Origin: Paramecium octaurelia
Taxonomy: Eukaryota; Ciliophora; Oligohymenophorea; Peniculida; Parameciidae
DNA: 64,000 nucleotides
Direction of reading: 5' to 3'
Assembly (NCBI GenBank): GCA_905182995.1
Contig: CAJJDP010000099.1
Location: 5,404-69,403 of the forward strand
The translations under genes were made by a program, and so were the position numbers. The number at the start of each line of letters is the position of its first letter. Within the stretch, counting starts at the first letter, position 1. The notes beneath the pieces are model-generated. The model worked only from the letters and a program-made list of their open reading frames with translations. It had not been told where the DNA came from and searched no databases. Shown here one piece after another: positions 24,702-38,517 of this stretch.

Positions 24702-27480
24702 ATGAATTGCAAGAAAGAGTAGGTTGGTGATTTGTATGGGGTTTTGGCTTTATTTAAAATTGTTGATGAAATAGTCCTCCCTCTCCTAATTTACATATTA
24801 AAAAAAGAGAGAATTTAAAACTGCTTAGAATTTCTTTCATAAAATCACAATCGATTCCTTGTTGAAATAGAAAGGTAATAGGTAAAAAATTTCTCCTTGT
24901 TTGATAAAGAATAGATTCTAAATATAGAGAAGAACATAAAGAGAATAACGGAAGTTCTCGAAAAAATTAGGGATCACGACTTTAATAAACAGAATTACTC
25001 GATAGATGATTATGAAGAAATTAAAAAGGATTTGATGATAAAAATTTCGTGGGATAAGAAAATTATAGAATTTCTAAAATTTTTAGTTCATCTAACTGCC
25101 TTAGATGAGAGATACATTTAGTGTGGATCGAATTCTCTTCATTTGTTAGTTTTAATGAAAGTTGATTTGAAGGAATCATGTTTTGATAATATCAGAATAA
25201 GAAATACTTCAATAACAGGGGCTAACTTGGTAAGATGTGACTTAAGCGGATCAAAATTGGATAATGTCATAATTAGTGGAGTGAATTTTAATGAAGCCAA
25301 ATTAATTAATTGCAAGTGGAGGAATTTAGGTATAAATGAGGGAATTTAGTTTAATGGTCATAGTGGTCGTGTCAATTAAGTTTGCTTTTCTCCAGATGGT
25401 AAGAAATTAGCATCTTGTAGTAATGATAAATCAATTCGATTATGGGATGTAAAAACAGGGAGCATGAAGTCTACAATCATAGGAGAGAGTAATTTCAACT
25501 CATTATGTTTTTCACCCAATAATCATACAATAGCTTTCAGCTGTAAAAATGTTGTGAATTTATGGAATCTTATAACCAGAAAATATATTTCAACATTAGA
25601 TGGTTATTCGGATTTTGTCATATCAGTCTGTTTTTCTCCTGATGGTGCTATATTAGCATCTGGTAGTTAGGATAGCTGTATCCATTTATGGGATGTTAAG
25701 ACAGGATAATAAAAAGCCAAACTAATTGGTCATTCAGGTTGTGTTTATTCAGTCAATTTCTCTCCTGATGGTGCTAAATTAGCATCTGGTAGTTCAGATA
25801 AGTCTATCCGTATATGGGATGTTAAGACAGGGCAATTAAAAGTCAAATTAGATGGTCATTCAGGTTAGGTTTATTCAGTTAGTTTTTCCCCTGATGGTAA
25901 TACATTAGCATCTGGTAGTTATGATTACTCTATCCGTTTGTGGGATGTAAAGACAGGATAATAACAAGCCAAATTTAATGGTCATTAAAATAGAGTATGG
26001 TCAGTAAATTTTTCTCTTGATGGTACTACATTAGCATCTGGTAGTTAGGATAGCTGTATCTATTTATGGGATGTTAATACAGGATAATAAAAAGCCAAAT
26101 TAGATGATCATTCTAAAACAGTTTATTCAGTCCTTTTCTCTCCAGATGGAACTACATTAGCATCAGGTAGTGATGATAACTCTATCCGTTTATGGGATTT
26201 TAAAACAATATAATAAAAAGCCAAATTAGATGGTCATTCTAACACAGTTTGTTCAGTCAATTTCTCTCCTGATGGTACTACATTAGCATCTGGTAGTTTT
26301 GATAACTCAATTAGTTTATGGGATGTGAATACAGGATAATAAAAAGCCAAATTAAATGGTCATTCAAATTGTGTTAATTCAATTTGTTACTCTCCTGAGG
26401 GTACTACGTTAGCATCTGGTAGTTATGATAAGTCTATCCGTTTATGGAATGTTAAGACAGGATAATAAAAAGCCAAATTTATTGGTCATTCAGGTTGTGT
26501 TTATTCAGTAAATTTCTCTCCTGATGGTACTACATTAGCATCTGGTAGTTATGATAAGTCTATCCGTTTATGGGATGTTAAGACAGGTCAATAAAAAGTC
26601 AAATTAGATGGTCATATATATGCAGTTCATTCAGTCAAATTCTCCCCTGATGGTATTACATTAGCATCTTGTAGTTCAGATGAGTCTATTCGTTTATGGG
26701 ATATTAAGACAGAATAATAAATTTGCTAATTATATGGTCATTCAAATTTTGTTCATTCAATTTGTTTCTCTCCTGATGGTACTACATTAGCATCTGGCAG
26801 TGATGATAAGTCTATCCGTTTATGGGATGTTAAGACAGGATAATAAAAAGCTAAACTAGATGGCCATCAATATGTAGTTTATTCAGTTAATTTCTCTCCT
26901 AATGGTATGACATTAGCATCTTGTAGTTCAGATAAGACTATCCGTTTATGGGATGTTTAGACAGGATAATAAAAAGCAAAATTAAGTGGTCATTCAAATT
27001 GTGTTAAGTCAATTTGTTTCTCCCCTGATGGTACTATATTAGCATCTGGTAGTTATGATAACTCAATCCGCGTATGGGATGTTAAGACAGGATAATAATA
27101 AACCAAATTTAATGATCATTCAAATAAAGTATGGTCAGTCAGTTTCTCTCCTGATGGTACTACATTAGCATCTGGTAGTTAGGATAGTTTTATCCGTTTA
27201 TGGGATGTTAAGACAGGAAAAGAAATCTTTCCTTCAAATAATCGTTATCAAGATATTTTAGCATAATTTAAACATTCAACAATTTTAATTAATGTTGTTC
27301 TACAAAGTGGTATTTATATTACACTATCCTTTAGCCACCTCTTATATTACAATTCTAAAAATTTCCTAGAATCCAAGTTTAGAAGCTTAAGGAGCTCTAA
27401 TCTTGAAAGGAGAGTTTGTTGATTATAAAGGATATGATTTACGATCATTATTTAAATCTAAAGGAAGTTTGATTTAGTGA
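24702..27480 (+). CDS. Pentapeptide-repeat / 15x WD40 protein, intact
   Basis: Two exons over a 25-nt intron (27310-27334, gtattt..tttag). Spliced length is 2754 nt, 917 residues, no internal TGA. Architecture as in the gene at 3036: a helical N-terminus, a pentapeptide block at about residues 152-205 ([19 protein letters not shown]), then 15 WD units from about 218 to 840. The second unit is short and degenerate; the others are very alike at DNA level, pointing to recent internal duplication. The shared tail ([19 protein letters not shown]) ends at TGA 27478. A scaffold function is inferred from the domains. The start ATG aligns with that of the paralogues. Confidence 0.93.
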
Positions 27481-28499
27481 ACTATGTTTTAGGAAAAAAA
27501 TTGATAATTATAAACTAACTATTAAAACATACACAAATTCAATTTTATTAATTTTTTTGTTAATTTTCAAAATTCAAGTAAATAATTACCTCATTAATTG
27601 TAGGTTGTAAGTAGAAAATCAGTAATCCATTATTGTGAAATTTTTTAACTTAAAAAGAGATATTTGATTTTAAGAAAGCTTTACATATTTAGAAATTAAT
27701 ATAAAAAATTGAACCTTGTTAGAATGATACAAAAGTAAATTTTACGAAACATCTGCTTGATTAACTTAAATCAGTATTTAACTAATCAAATTTAAAAAAG
27801 TGTTTAACTATTTTTTTATGGATTAAAATAACCATTTACAAAGTTTACCTTTGATTTTCAGATAAAAATCTGTGATATTTTTCATGATTAGATAAGTATG
27901 CAATGATTATGAAAACTTTTCAAAGTTACTTGCACATTCTTGATGAATCCTCTGAAATTGTACGATTCCATCGTAATGAAAATAGAACCTGGAACAAGCC
28001 AGATTTATATCTTAAGAGAAAAATATCATAGCAATCAAATCAATATTGATAAGATTCTTTCAATAAGTTTTTTTAAGGAGGAAGTTTCTCTATAGTCTAA
28101 TCTCTCCGCTAAACAATAATATATAAATAGAATCTATTCTACAAATCAATCTCAAAATTTCCTATTAAGATTAAGAGAGAGGAAACTGAAGAACTTTGTT
28201 ACTTATTTCTAGAATTTCGCTATCCAAATTCATATTAAATTATTATTATTATATATTCAATTGATCAATGTATATGAATATGATTCTTTATGATGAGGGC
28301 CTTGCTTACTTAATATATATGGCTCAACTCTTCTTTCCCTTTGTCAAAGATACTTATACAATATGAACATTATGTCTAGTTATATTCATAATGAGGAACA
28401 AATTACCCATTAAACCTATTTTCCACAATGTAATATCCAAATTTAAATATCCCTTCCTCTATCTTTTTCATCTCTTGTCAATCAAATCCAATTTTCCTT
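27481..28499. other. Intergenic, no gene recognised
   Basis: AT-rich, stops in all frames; separates the WD40 gene from a decayed minus-strand fragment. Confidence 0.4.
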
Positions 28500-28765
28500 T
28501 CCACTCAGTAATAGCCCATCAACAATTATTTTCTCAATAACTCTGAATCCAGCAAATACTGGATTCACCAGTTTTATTTTGCAATATTACTCAGATTTTC
28601 ATAGCTCCATTTAGTCATCTTATCTTAGTTCTTTTTCTCCTCTATAAGGTCCTCCATTTCCTATTTTCCTTTAGTTTAATTTACAACTTTATCTACACTA
28701 TAAATCTCTTTATAGCATATAAATTGACATCCATATCTACTTGTCTTACCTTTGGAACGCTTCTT
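28500..28765 (-). pseudogene. Relic of a MORN-like repeat protein gene
   Basis: One minus-strand frame (about 28762-28599) reads ..QIWMSIYMLQRDLQC..KIGNGGPYRGEKELR..MEL. This resembles the Paramecium repeat family with units like KKVGRWDI..IGGGSYDEEG..K.GKWIELS (MORN-like). It ends in a TGA, and further partial units follow in other frames. The match is by pattern only. Confidence 0.35.
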
Positions 28766-29479
28766 CACTTTTTAGTATATAATATAAGTGAATTAATAGT
28801 AAACATAAAAATGGCAACATGCACCTAAATTATTTCTCTTTCCTCTTATATTCCTATAATTTACAAATTCTTTTAATCATTGTTATATACCTTGTTCTCC
28901 ATTTTTTATATATCATCGTATTGAGGTATTCTTTAATTTTCTTGACGATTTTTGTACATCCCAAACATATGAGTGATATCCTAAGAGATCCACTACAAAA
29001 ATACCCTTTGATAGAAATTCTAGAGGTATTTCAATGAGAAAATATAAAGTTCTCTAGGACTTATTATAATAGATTAAGAGGCTAAATATATTCATTTTTT
29101 TAGATGCCAATGTTAAGAGTAGGAATTCTTTCATGACTCTAATCAATTCAAAAATTAATTCTGTTAAAATGGAGGTATTGGAAAATTAAAATATTTTTGT
29201 TATTTTAGAGAGATCTTCTTTCATCATAGTGAACATAAATCTTATTTTTTCAATCAAGATTGAATGGAAAGAAAAATTAACACTTTTTAACATTCTGCTG
29301 ACGTTGTTGGCGGCAATGTTACCTATTAAATGAAGAAAATCCAAACATATATTTCTATTCAGTATCTCAAAAAATTACTAGTAGAAACTAAGATAGATTG
29401 ACGACTTAATGATCAATTTATGTATAGAATTAAAGAGAACTTTTAAAAACCTTTAATTAAAACTAAACAACTTAGAATT

Positions 29480-30290
29480 CTTATTAATACAAACTTAAAA
29501 AATGTTGAGTATTAAAGATTTTCAATAATCCTGTATTCTTCTAGATGAAATATGGAGATTATAAAATAATTCTTTATAAAAGCCTCAAAGAAGTTAGAGA
29601 AGCTTGCAAATCTTTGATATTCCCATTTTTAAAGGAATTTGAATATATTATTGCTGACTCAGGAAAATTTAAAACCCTTAAAAATAGATATATCAATCAT
29701 GAATGTAATTCAAACATAAGTTGAAAAATAATATGTTGTTACAAGCAAATCTACTCCATGTGTAGAAAGGATCTCACAATATCTAACAGAGATACTTCCT
29801 AAAATATTGAATTTATAAGTCAAATAAGCATGAATTTTGATGACTGATAAAAGTAGACAATCTATTCAGCATGAGGTTCGTTCCCCTGAATTTAATACAC
29901 CTCATAAATCCTATCAAGGGTTAGTTTAGATTGATAATGGTAATCGGTCATTTAATCAAGCCTACTTATGTACAAAGATAGGAATAGATTTACATCCAAA
30001 AAATCCTTCTTAGCTACCTTGAGAAATAGAGGCATAGTTGCAACTAAACAGATTCTTGAACATGTTGAGAGGCTTTATAATTTACTTGATGATACCTACT
30101 TAACCTTTGAGGGTGCTCTCTAAAAATCATTAAGCTATAAAGTTAGTTCTTATAAGAGCAATTTGTGTTTCGGTTTTCATAAGATAAATTAAAGTTTTAT
30201 TGCTATCATCGAAAAGGTTGGTCTGAATAAATCAAGAAAATTATCTTATATTATTATTAAAAATTTAATTAATTGATCTTCATTTTTCCC
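29480..30290 (+). pseudogene. Decayed coding region, unrecognised
   Basis: Three coding-like stretches in different frames follow each other: about 29610-29830 (FPFLKEFEYIIADSGKFKTL), about 29840-30020, and about 30005-30280 (LRNRGIVATKQILEHVERLY), the last ending in TGA. They are consistent with one old plus-strand gene interrupted by TGAs and frame shifts. No domain is recognised. Confidence 0.4.
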
Positions 30291-31447
30291 ATTTAGTAAC
30301 ATCTACCTTTGGGTCAATAATCACGAGCACCCCTAAATTATTATTAATTTAAAGGATTTATATAATAATTATAATAAATAAAAAAAGCTAAGAACTTTCT
30401 GCTTTTGAAAAAGTCAAAAATTCTAATTCTAAAGGCATGAAATTCTTAGATTAAATATTAAAATAAATATGCAAAATGTCATAAACTATATACTTCCTAA
30501 ATTATACAATATCCAAAAATTGACTCTCAATTTGGATAAATTTCAATTTTTGGAATAAAGTTTTTCAAATATGCTGAGTCATCCCAATGACTCTATGATA
30601 AATCTCTATGGTTAATTGTAAACCAATTGTTACTTTGACAAAAGCTAATTTTGGGAGGGTATCGTGGGTGAATGATAAAAAATTTTCACCATCAAATTAT
30701 ATATTCATGAAATTTAAATGGAGAATGTTTATGCGAAATAGAAATTATAATATTATTATCAACTTTGCAAGTGAATGAAAAAGTTATTACTCTGGTTCTG
30801 AAGCTGAATTTGATAAAATGTCAAAACCAATTAGCAGCCGCCCCACTATACCACTAACATCACATGTCAATTAATTATTTATGAAACATCATTACTGAAT
30901 TCGCTCAAAGTACGAAGCGTTCGCAAAAAATATCTTGTATCTGAATTTTTTCTTTTAAAAACGTTTTATTTTTAGAGATATTTCTATCTGGGCATAAAGA
31001 AATAGAAAATCAAAGCTCTAATGCTTTATTTGGAGTAATAGCTGAAATTATCCGTCCAATCAAATGATAATAGGAAAAATACAGCACATTAAATCAGCCT
31101 GCTATCTTGGTTGAAAATTTGCAAAATAATTCTTTAAACAGAGGATATCATCAAATTAATATCATTTTGGTGGTATTTCTTATAATAACATTGTTATGCT
31201 ATGCTTTGATTAAATACCATATGGATGAATAGCAGAAGCATAATGATTTAATTCATCTTTGAACCAAGCTTAAATAACCCAAATAGATCTTGCCTCAAAT
31301 TAAATCATCTTTCTTCGTAGTATCAAGCTATATATGAAAGGAACTTTCTTCCATTTACATTCTCTATCAAATTTTAAAAAGACTGAAAGTAAAAATTAAT
31401 GATAACACAAAATACTTCTTCTTCATCTATTTATTAGCCTTGTATGA
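30291..31447. other. No intact gene seen
   Basis: AT-rich; a short plus-strand coding-like patch near 30660-30860 is broken by TGA and is probably part of the same decay landscape. Confidence 0.35.
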
Positions 31448-33260
31448 ATAAGGAGGTTTTTCGATTAAAAACTCTCATAAACCAAACCTAAAATATAGTA
31501 GCCGCAACAAATTTCCAAAATGAATCAGGAGATTCTTTATTTGAAGATAAATGTGCATTTTCTCAACAAAATTTTGTTTTTATTAATTTAGATGCTATTC
31601 ATCTTAGCACAGAATATCTGCTCTGATATTATTAGCTAACATTAATCCTATGGTAAGCCCGTGAATTCCAACTTCCAAGAGGTAAAGATTGCTAAGTAGT
31701 ACCTATTAGTCTTGATTTCTTTCACTATTCCAAATAAAGCTCCTATATCACTCAAACCGGCCGTTAATAGCCCAGCAAGATACAAAGTTCCACTTTATGA
31801 ACTATAATTGCAAAAGAGTTATTTGATGTTTATTTGTACTGAAAACTAATAATCATAAATGCCTAGAATCCCAACCATATTAAAAGGAATTTGGAATTCA
31901 TAATCAATTCTGCTTTGTGATGCCCATTATTGCAATTCAGACTATGGTTTTGCTGTTTCAGATATAGGCTCGATACAAAAAATAAGGATATTTTAATCAA
32001 TAACCCATAAGAGAATAAGTTTGAGATATGTTAAGTTTATGAATGGTTTTTTTGGACAATAATTTTATCTTTTGAAATAAATAGGGATATATATTTAAAA
32101 TATAATAAAACTGTTTAGAAGTAATTTAGAATAGATCAAATATAATAAAATCCAATTTTTTTAAAGCAACCAAATAAAGAATAAAATTGAAGTATTTCTT
32201 ACTTGAATTATAATACATCTCCAAAAATGAAAAAAAATGATTGATCAACACTTGATAAATTTCTAGTAGCTATAAATTAAAAATTGAATTGTTGATTGAG
32301 AATATCTATCTTCAATCTATCTGATTATTATTCAGCAAGAAAATTATCTTTTAATCATAAGTAATAATTCAAAGTGATATCCTTTGCTATTTGATTACAA
32401 GAATTTTAGGAAAAAATTTATGGTTTTAGAAACATCTGAGAGAAATCAATTGCTCACCAAAGCCAATAGTACTTGTTCTTAACTGTGTTTAAGGTTTATT
32501 TCATTCAAAATCGAATTTGAGCGACCAAAAATACATTTTGACTAAGGAAAGAATTAACAAAGTCTAATTAGAGACAAACTCTCTTGATTTAAACAAATAT
32601 ATTTGTTTAATTGATAGTGATGAGACAAAATACATATTTAATGAGATATATCTTGTTCTTTTCAGTCTACCCTTAATCAACAAATTTACTTTGTGATTAC
32701 ATTATCAAATTTTCAATTTTTCTTCGCTTATTATGAGCTTATAAAGTTAAGAACTCATACAAATATGTGTATATTAGAACTTTAGTAAATAAACCTTACA
32801 ATCAAAAAGATTCCTGTTGTTAATCCAAAGCTAAATTATTATGGCTATTGTAATTCTCTTTCCTTTATTACCTTACTCAATAGAAGATTTATAGAGGACA
32901 AATTCAGAGACTAAAGTGCATCATCTACTTTGATGAAGTTAAATATGTTATTTTAAAAGCCACTCCAATAATTCAATGGCTTACATAATCCTCTTTTACC
33001 AACAACTAAGTTTCACTATTGAAATGCTTCTAATTTTAACTAATGTAAGTTAGATAAAGAGGCTTAAATGAACATTAGGCAGGGAAGTTCTTACTTAATA
33101 ATTGTTAAATATATTAAGAGATTAAAAACCAAGTTAGATACAGACCTTCTCATTGTTTTACTTTAATACTACCAATTTAATTCAATTACGAAATGAAACA
33201 GGCTTATTCAATTTCAAACCCATCAGTGCATATTGTGAGAAGGTAATTTCATCTACAATC
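31448..33260 (+). pseudogene. Decayed gene for a probable exported or membrane protein
   Basis: A frame open from 31448 to the TGA at 32204-32206 contains an ATG at 31520 and another at 31592, followed by a hydrophobic leader (MLFILAQNICSDI). It reads as protein for about 200 codons. Coding-like stretches resume at about 32450-32700 and, after a frame jump near 32660, at 32643-33022 (SLSFITLLNRRFIEDKF) and about 33040-33200. I see no known domain with confidence. This could be a recently broken gene, or a real gene up to 32206 followed by a relic. Confidence 0.4.
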
Positions 33261-34524
33261 TAAAGTCTTGTAAAAATTAATATAATTGTGGTTCATTTTC
33301 TAATAAAGCTATAATATTGATTTTAAGAATGATACTTTTTATCTAAATATTTTTTCTAGTACCTTTATTCAATTCTTGAACCATATACCTTCATGATCAT
33401 GAATGGAGTATATAATTGATATCTGCATTCTGGATGGGACTTTTAATAAGCTCAGAGTAATCCTATTATACTGGCTCTTCTTATAGATCAAATAGAATAT
33501 AGAACATATGAAGGATGCTGAATAAATGATCGTACAAAAAATGAAACTGAATAAAATGGTCATACAAAAAATGAAACAAAAAATTCTTTATGACCAAATT
33601 ATTTAAGTTAAATCATTTATATAATCATATAAAATTTCTTTAATAGTAATTCTGATAGGAAAATTATTTTAATAATGTTTGAAAAATTCTAATATCCTTT
33701 GTTTTTAAATTATTCTATTTAAAAATAATTCCTATTTGTAAAGAGATTATTAGCTAAAGTCAATTTCTCTATTGCTTAAAATATTAGAATATAAATTGCG
33801 CATAAATATACAATCACTCATATAAACTTTTTAAATTGAAAAGCAGGCATGAAATAACTTCAAATACTCTATTTTCGTTCCATCAATTATTTACTAATAT
33901 TCCCTATAATTTTTTTTATTTTTAAATTATCCACTTGTTTCACTCTAACTAATATTGGTATTAATAATAAAGATTTATCACTTAGCTTTTGATATGGTTG
34001 TTAATGCACAGATTAGAAGTAATTTATTAACTAAATGAGTAATTCTCTTTTAATTTTGATACTGTTATTTTAATATCATGATAGATAAGGAATATAAAAT
34101 ACAAACAAACCTAAAAAAAAAATGTTTGTTCGAATCCCTTTCTTTTTAATACACCACCCGCCAAGGAGTATCAAAATTGATTTATTTTATTTGATAATAA
34201 GTTTTAGTCTTTAAAAGATTTCACAAATCAGAGATTATTGATGATTTAATAACATATATAAAAAAAATTAATTTTCAAATCTTGCTAATTTGATAAATCA
34301 AAATAAACTCTGATTATCATATTAAATATAGTTTGATTTTTCTTAATCAATCAAACTAATCTATTAAATTAATGAAGAAATTGAAAATTTTTTTAGTTTA
34401 ACTGAATTTTTTGGAATATTAAATGATAGTAATTATAAAATGTAATGCAATAGAAAATAAAACAAAATAATTAGCTTCATCGTGTTATAGATTTATTTTA
34501 TAATAGATATTAAATATTAAAAAA
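33261..34524. other. Intergenic, no gene recognised
   Basis: Very AT-rich with frequent stops; 5' flank of the B-box/TPR gene. Confidence 0.45.
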
Positions 34525-36139
34525 ATGATTTAGCAATTTATTTTAATGTTAAAATGTGAAAAGGATGATCATCAGAATGAGATTGAAATGGTTTGTCAAA
34601 ATTAGTTTTGTACAGAATTCAGATTACTTTGTTTTAAATGCATTCAGAAAGGAATCCATCAAGGTCATCTGAATGATGTTGAAAAAATCAACAAGCTTGA
34701 AGAATTTATTGAAATTAAAAATAAAGAATGTGATAGTTTGATCGATGATCTAAATACACAAGTAGAAAGTGTGAATCAATCATTTACTTAATTAAAAAGG
34801 GGAATTAGAAATAAATATTAATTATTTAAAGAAAAATTAGTAAATTTGAATTCTTAATAAATAAATGATTTCTTGAATTCAATCATATAATTAACAGAGT
34901 ACAAATAATCAATTACAAAAATTATTTAAGCATAAACAAAAAAATTAAATCATACATTTAATGATTTATATGGATAATTGCAATTATCATAATTAAATTA
35001 TTAATAAATAAATTATTATTAAAATGATGATAACAAACTCTCCAAAGAATTATACGACAAAGGTAATGAGAAATGTATAATTTTATAGGTTAGTAATTAT
35101 ATATGGATGATAAATATGACTAGGCTATTGAAATGTTAGATAAATCAATATCATTAAGTCCCAATAACAATTTATCTTTATAATGTAAAGGTTTAAATAA
35201 GAGATTTAATGATAGGTTCGTGTTTAAAAATGCAAAATAAATATGAGGATGCTATTATTTGGTTGGATAAAGCACTAGTTATTGATTCAAAACATATTAA
35301 ATCCTTAAGTGAAAAAGGTAGATTGATTCATAATTAATTTATAGGGTAATGCTTAAAATTATTAAATAAATATGAGGATGCGATTACTTGGTTAGATAAA
35401 GCACTATCTATCGATCCATACCACCTACTTTCATTATGGAGCAAAAGTAGTTTGATTAAAAATTGAATTAATAGGTTAATGTTTAAAAATGTTGGATTAA
35501 TATGAGGATGCAATCACTTAGTTGGACAAATCATTAGTAATTGATCCTAAATACGTGTATTCCCTTAGTGAGAAAGGTATATTTTTTCACAAATAATTTT
35601 ATAGGTTCTTGTTTAAAAATGTTAGGTTAATATGAGGATGCAATCGTATGGTTAGATAAGGCATTAGTTATTGATCCTAAACATGTTTATTCCCTAAGTG
35701 AAAAAGGCATATTTATTAACATTTAATTTTTTAGGTTCCTGCCTAAGGATTTTAAATAAAAATTGGGATGCAATTACTTATTTGGACAAAGCATTAAATA
35801 TTGATCCTAAGCATCTTAATTCCTTATCTAATAAAGGTAGATAAATCATAATAAAATAGGCGACTGTTTAAGATCATTAAAGAAATATGATGAATCTTTA
35901 AAATTATTAGATTTGGCTCTCTCCATTAATTAATAAGATACGTTTTCTCTTTAATGCAAAGGTATTTATTATTATTGAATATGAAGGAAATTGCTTACAA
36001 GATTAATAATAATATAAAGAAGCTCTGATTTATTATGAAAAATCGCTAATAATATAGCCAAATCATCTATGGACAATAAACTAGAAGGGTATTCTTAACT
36101 TTTAAATTAGATTTCTGTGAAAATAAATTGAAATAATGA
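34525..36139 (+). CDS. B-box zinc finger / coiled-coil / TPR protein, nine phased micro-introns
   Basis: Ten exons. The introns are 35063-35088, 35191-35215, 35318-35344, 35447-35474, 35577-35604, 35707-35734, 35837-35859, 35962-35986 and 36089-36110 (22-28 nt). Exons total 1383 nt, 460 residues, in frame to TGA 36137-36139. Residues 11-48 carry a B-box-like zinc-binding pattern (C11, H16, C24, C29, C36, C39, H45, H48). Residues 55-160 are coiled coil. From about 180 come about eight TPR units (KYEDAIIWLDKALVIDPKH). Introns fall once per TPR unit at the same phase-1 position, nearly always inside the Gly codon after SLSEK. The sixth intron starts GC instead of GT. The eighth ends aag. B-box and TPR both mediate protein contacts; the partner is unknown. 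Confidence 0.92.
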
Positions 36140-36394
36140 ATTTCATTTGTTATTAATTATCTATAATTATTGTATTTACATATGTTATTTTTAAATAGAT
36201 AGACTATTAAAAATTAATTCTAGAATCACAGACTTGAAAAAATGAGTTGTTGATCAAACAATTTTATGTTAAAGGAAAGAATTTCATAAAGTAATTTGCG
36301 ATAGGTTACATCCTGATAAAAAAGCAGATTATATAATCGGAATAAATTGTCCAATTAAATCCAAGAATTATGAATTCAAGATTAATTAAAATAC

Positions 36395-37455
36395 TTATAG
36401 TTAAGCATATTAAAATGTCTTACCTTAGACATTTTTGGTTAATATGTAAATGGAAATTTTTTTAATATTCATCTATTCTACTTGGTTTTAATAAATTAAG
36501 ATACAAGTAAGATAGTTTATTTTCTCACTCAAAATCAGGATTCAATTTTATTTTATCAATTATAACAATAATCCTCTAATCCTTTATAAAGGAGAACATT
36601 TGTTTCCAGCTTTTTACTACAATTCAATCAAAGATTAGAAATGATCAATTAATTGTGACATCTAAAGTAAAACATGTAATTTAATTCTAAATTATAATAT
36701 TTTATATTTATTTTTTGAAAAATCAAATTCCTTATTTTTAGAAAGTTAAGAATTCAACTGTGCAATAATTAAATTGTGTAAAATATAAATGATAAAAATA
36801 TTTACATTAGTTTTATATTTTTCAAAGTAATCATTTCTCTTCAAAGATTTTAAAGGCAGCAATTGAAAAGAAAATATAAGTTAAAAGTCTTTCAATAACA
36901 GAATCTTTGAGTGATATTTTAATTAGATAGTATCAAACTTTTTAAGAAGATTTTCATTAGAGAAGAAAATTGGTTTCTAATAAATTAAATATAAAGGAAT
37001 TGATCAAGCTAAACGACAAACATCATAGAACTTTATTTTATTAATGTTGAGGACATATAAGAATGAAATATCAGATATGTTAGTGGGATAATAAATTAAG
37101 TGCTCTTCAATTTATTTTTATTTAAAACAAATTCTTTCCATATATTTTTTAAGTATCATTTCTATTTATTAATTTATCAAGAAAAAACTTTTTTACAATC
37201 AACTTCATGCTTGACTGATATTTCATTGATAAATCATTCTTTGCTAAATCATGTATAATAATCAATATTAAGGTTAACATTAAAAATAAGGATGATATTT
37301 AAAGAGCATTAATCAACAACAGCATCACAATAAATTCATAATGATAAATAATTGAACCTCACTTTTGAGAATCTCTTTTTCTCTAAAAAAGAAATTAAAT
37401 CCTCCTATTATTATATTTAATTCAAATTAAATTAGTATACTGAACTTTTAAAAAA
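36395..37455. repeat. Duplicated segment A, copy 1 (probable assembly artefact)
   Basis: Apparently identical to 37457-38517, at an offset of 1062 with a single N between. Each copy has a plus-strand coding-like patch (36846-37045 in copy 1, reading ILKAAIEKKIQVKSLSITES) that ends in TGA. No other gene is seen. Confidence 0.85.
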
Positions 37456-37456
37456 N
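37456..37456. other. Single-N contig join
   Basis: One N between two copies of the same 1061-bp sequence, as expected when two overlapping contig ends were placed next to each other without merging. Confidence 0.9.
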
Positions 37457-38517
37457 TTATAGTTAAGCATATTAAAATGTCTTACCTTAGACATTTTTGG
37501 TTAATATGTAAATGGAAATTTTTTTAATATTCATCTATTCTACTTGGTTTTAATAAATTAAGATACAAGTAAGATAGTTTATTTTCTCACTCAAAATCAG
37601 GATTCAATTTTATTTTATCAATTATAACAATAATCCTCTAATCCTTTATAAAGGAGAACATTTGTTTCCAGCTTTTTACTACAATTCAATCAAAGATTAG
37701 AAATGATCAATTAATTGTGACATCTAAAGTAAAACATGTAATTTAATTCTAAATTATAATATTTTATATTTATTTTTTGAAAAATCAAATTCCTTATTTT
37801 TAGAAAGTTAAGAATTCAACTGTGCAATAATTAAATTGTGTAAAATATAAATGATAAAAATATTTACATTAGTTTTATATTTTTCAAAGTAATCATTTCT
37901 CTTCAAAGATTTTAAAGGCAGCAATTGAAAAGAAAATATAAGTTAAAAGTCTTTCAATAACAGAATCTTTGAGTGATATTTTAATTAGATAGTATCAAAC
38001 TTTTTAAGAAGATTTTCATTAGAGAAGAAAATTGGTTTCTAATAAATTAAATATAAAGGAATTGATCAAGCTAAACGACAAACATCATAGAACTTTATTT
38101 TATTAATGTTGAGGACATATAAGAATGAAATATCAGATATGTTAGTGGGATAATAAATTAAGTGCTCTTCAATTTATTTTTATTTAAAACAAATTCTTTC
38201 CATATATTTTTTAAGTATCATTTCTATTTATTAATTTATCAAGAAAAAACTTTTTTACAATCAACTTCATGCTTGACTGATATTTCATTGATAAATCATT
38301 CTTTGCTAAATCATGTATAATAATCAATATTAAGGTTAACATTAAAAATAAGGATGATATTTAAAGAGCATTAATCAACAACAGCATCACAATAAATTCA
38401 TAATGATAAATAATTGAACCTCACTTTTGAGAATCTCTTTTTCTCTAAAAAAGAAATTAAATCCTCCTATTATTATATTTAATTCAAATTAAATTAGTAT
38501 ACTGAACTTTTAAAAAA
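37457..38517. repeat. Duplicated segment A, copy 2 (probable assembly artefact)
   Basis: Second copy of 36395-37455. After 38517 the sequence continues into unique DNA. Confidence 0.85.

Noticed and set aside
28819-29037. Plus-strand frame with a hydrophobic product
   Set aside because: Hydrophobicity follows from T-rich composition; no start context, motif or neighbouring coding sequence supports it.
32643-33200. Resemblance to the end of a superfamily 1 helicase
   Set aside because: Only a vague spacing of hydrophobic and acidic residues; no Walker or Q-x-R motifs could be found.
34128-34138. gttcgaatccc, a sequence typical of a tRNA T arm
   Set aside because: No matching 5' half of the T stem, no anticodon arm and no acceptor stem can be drawn around it.
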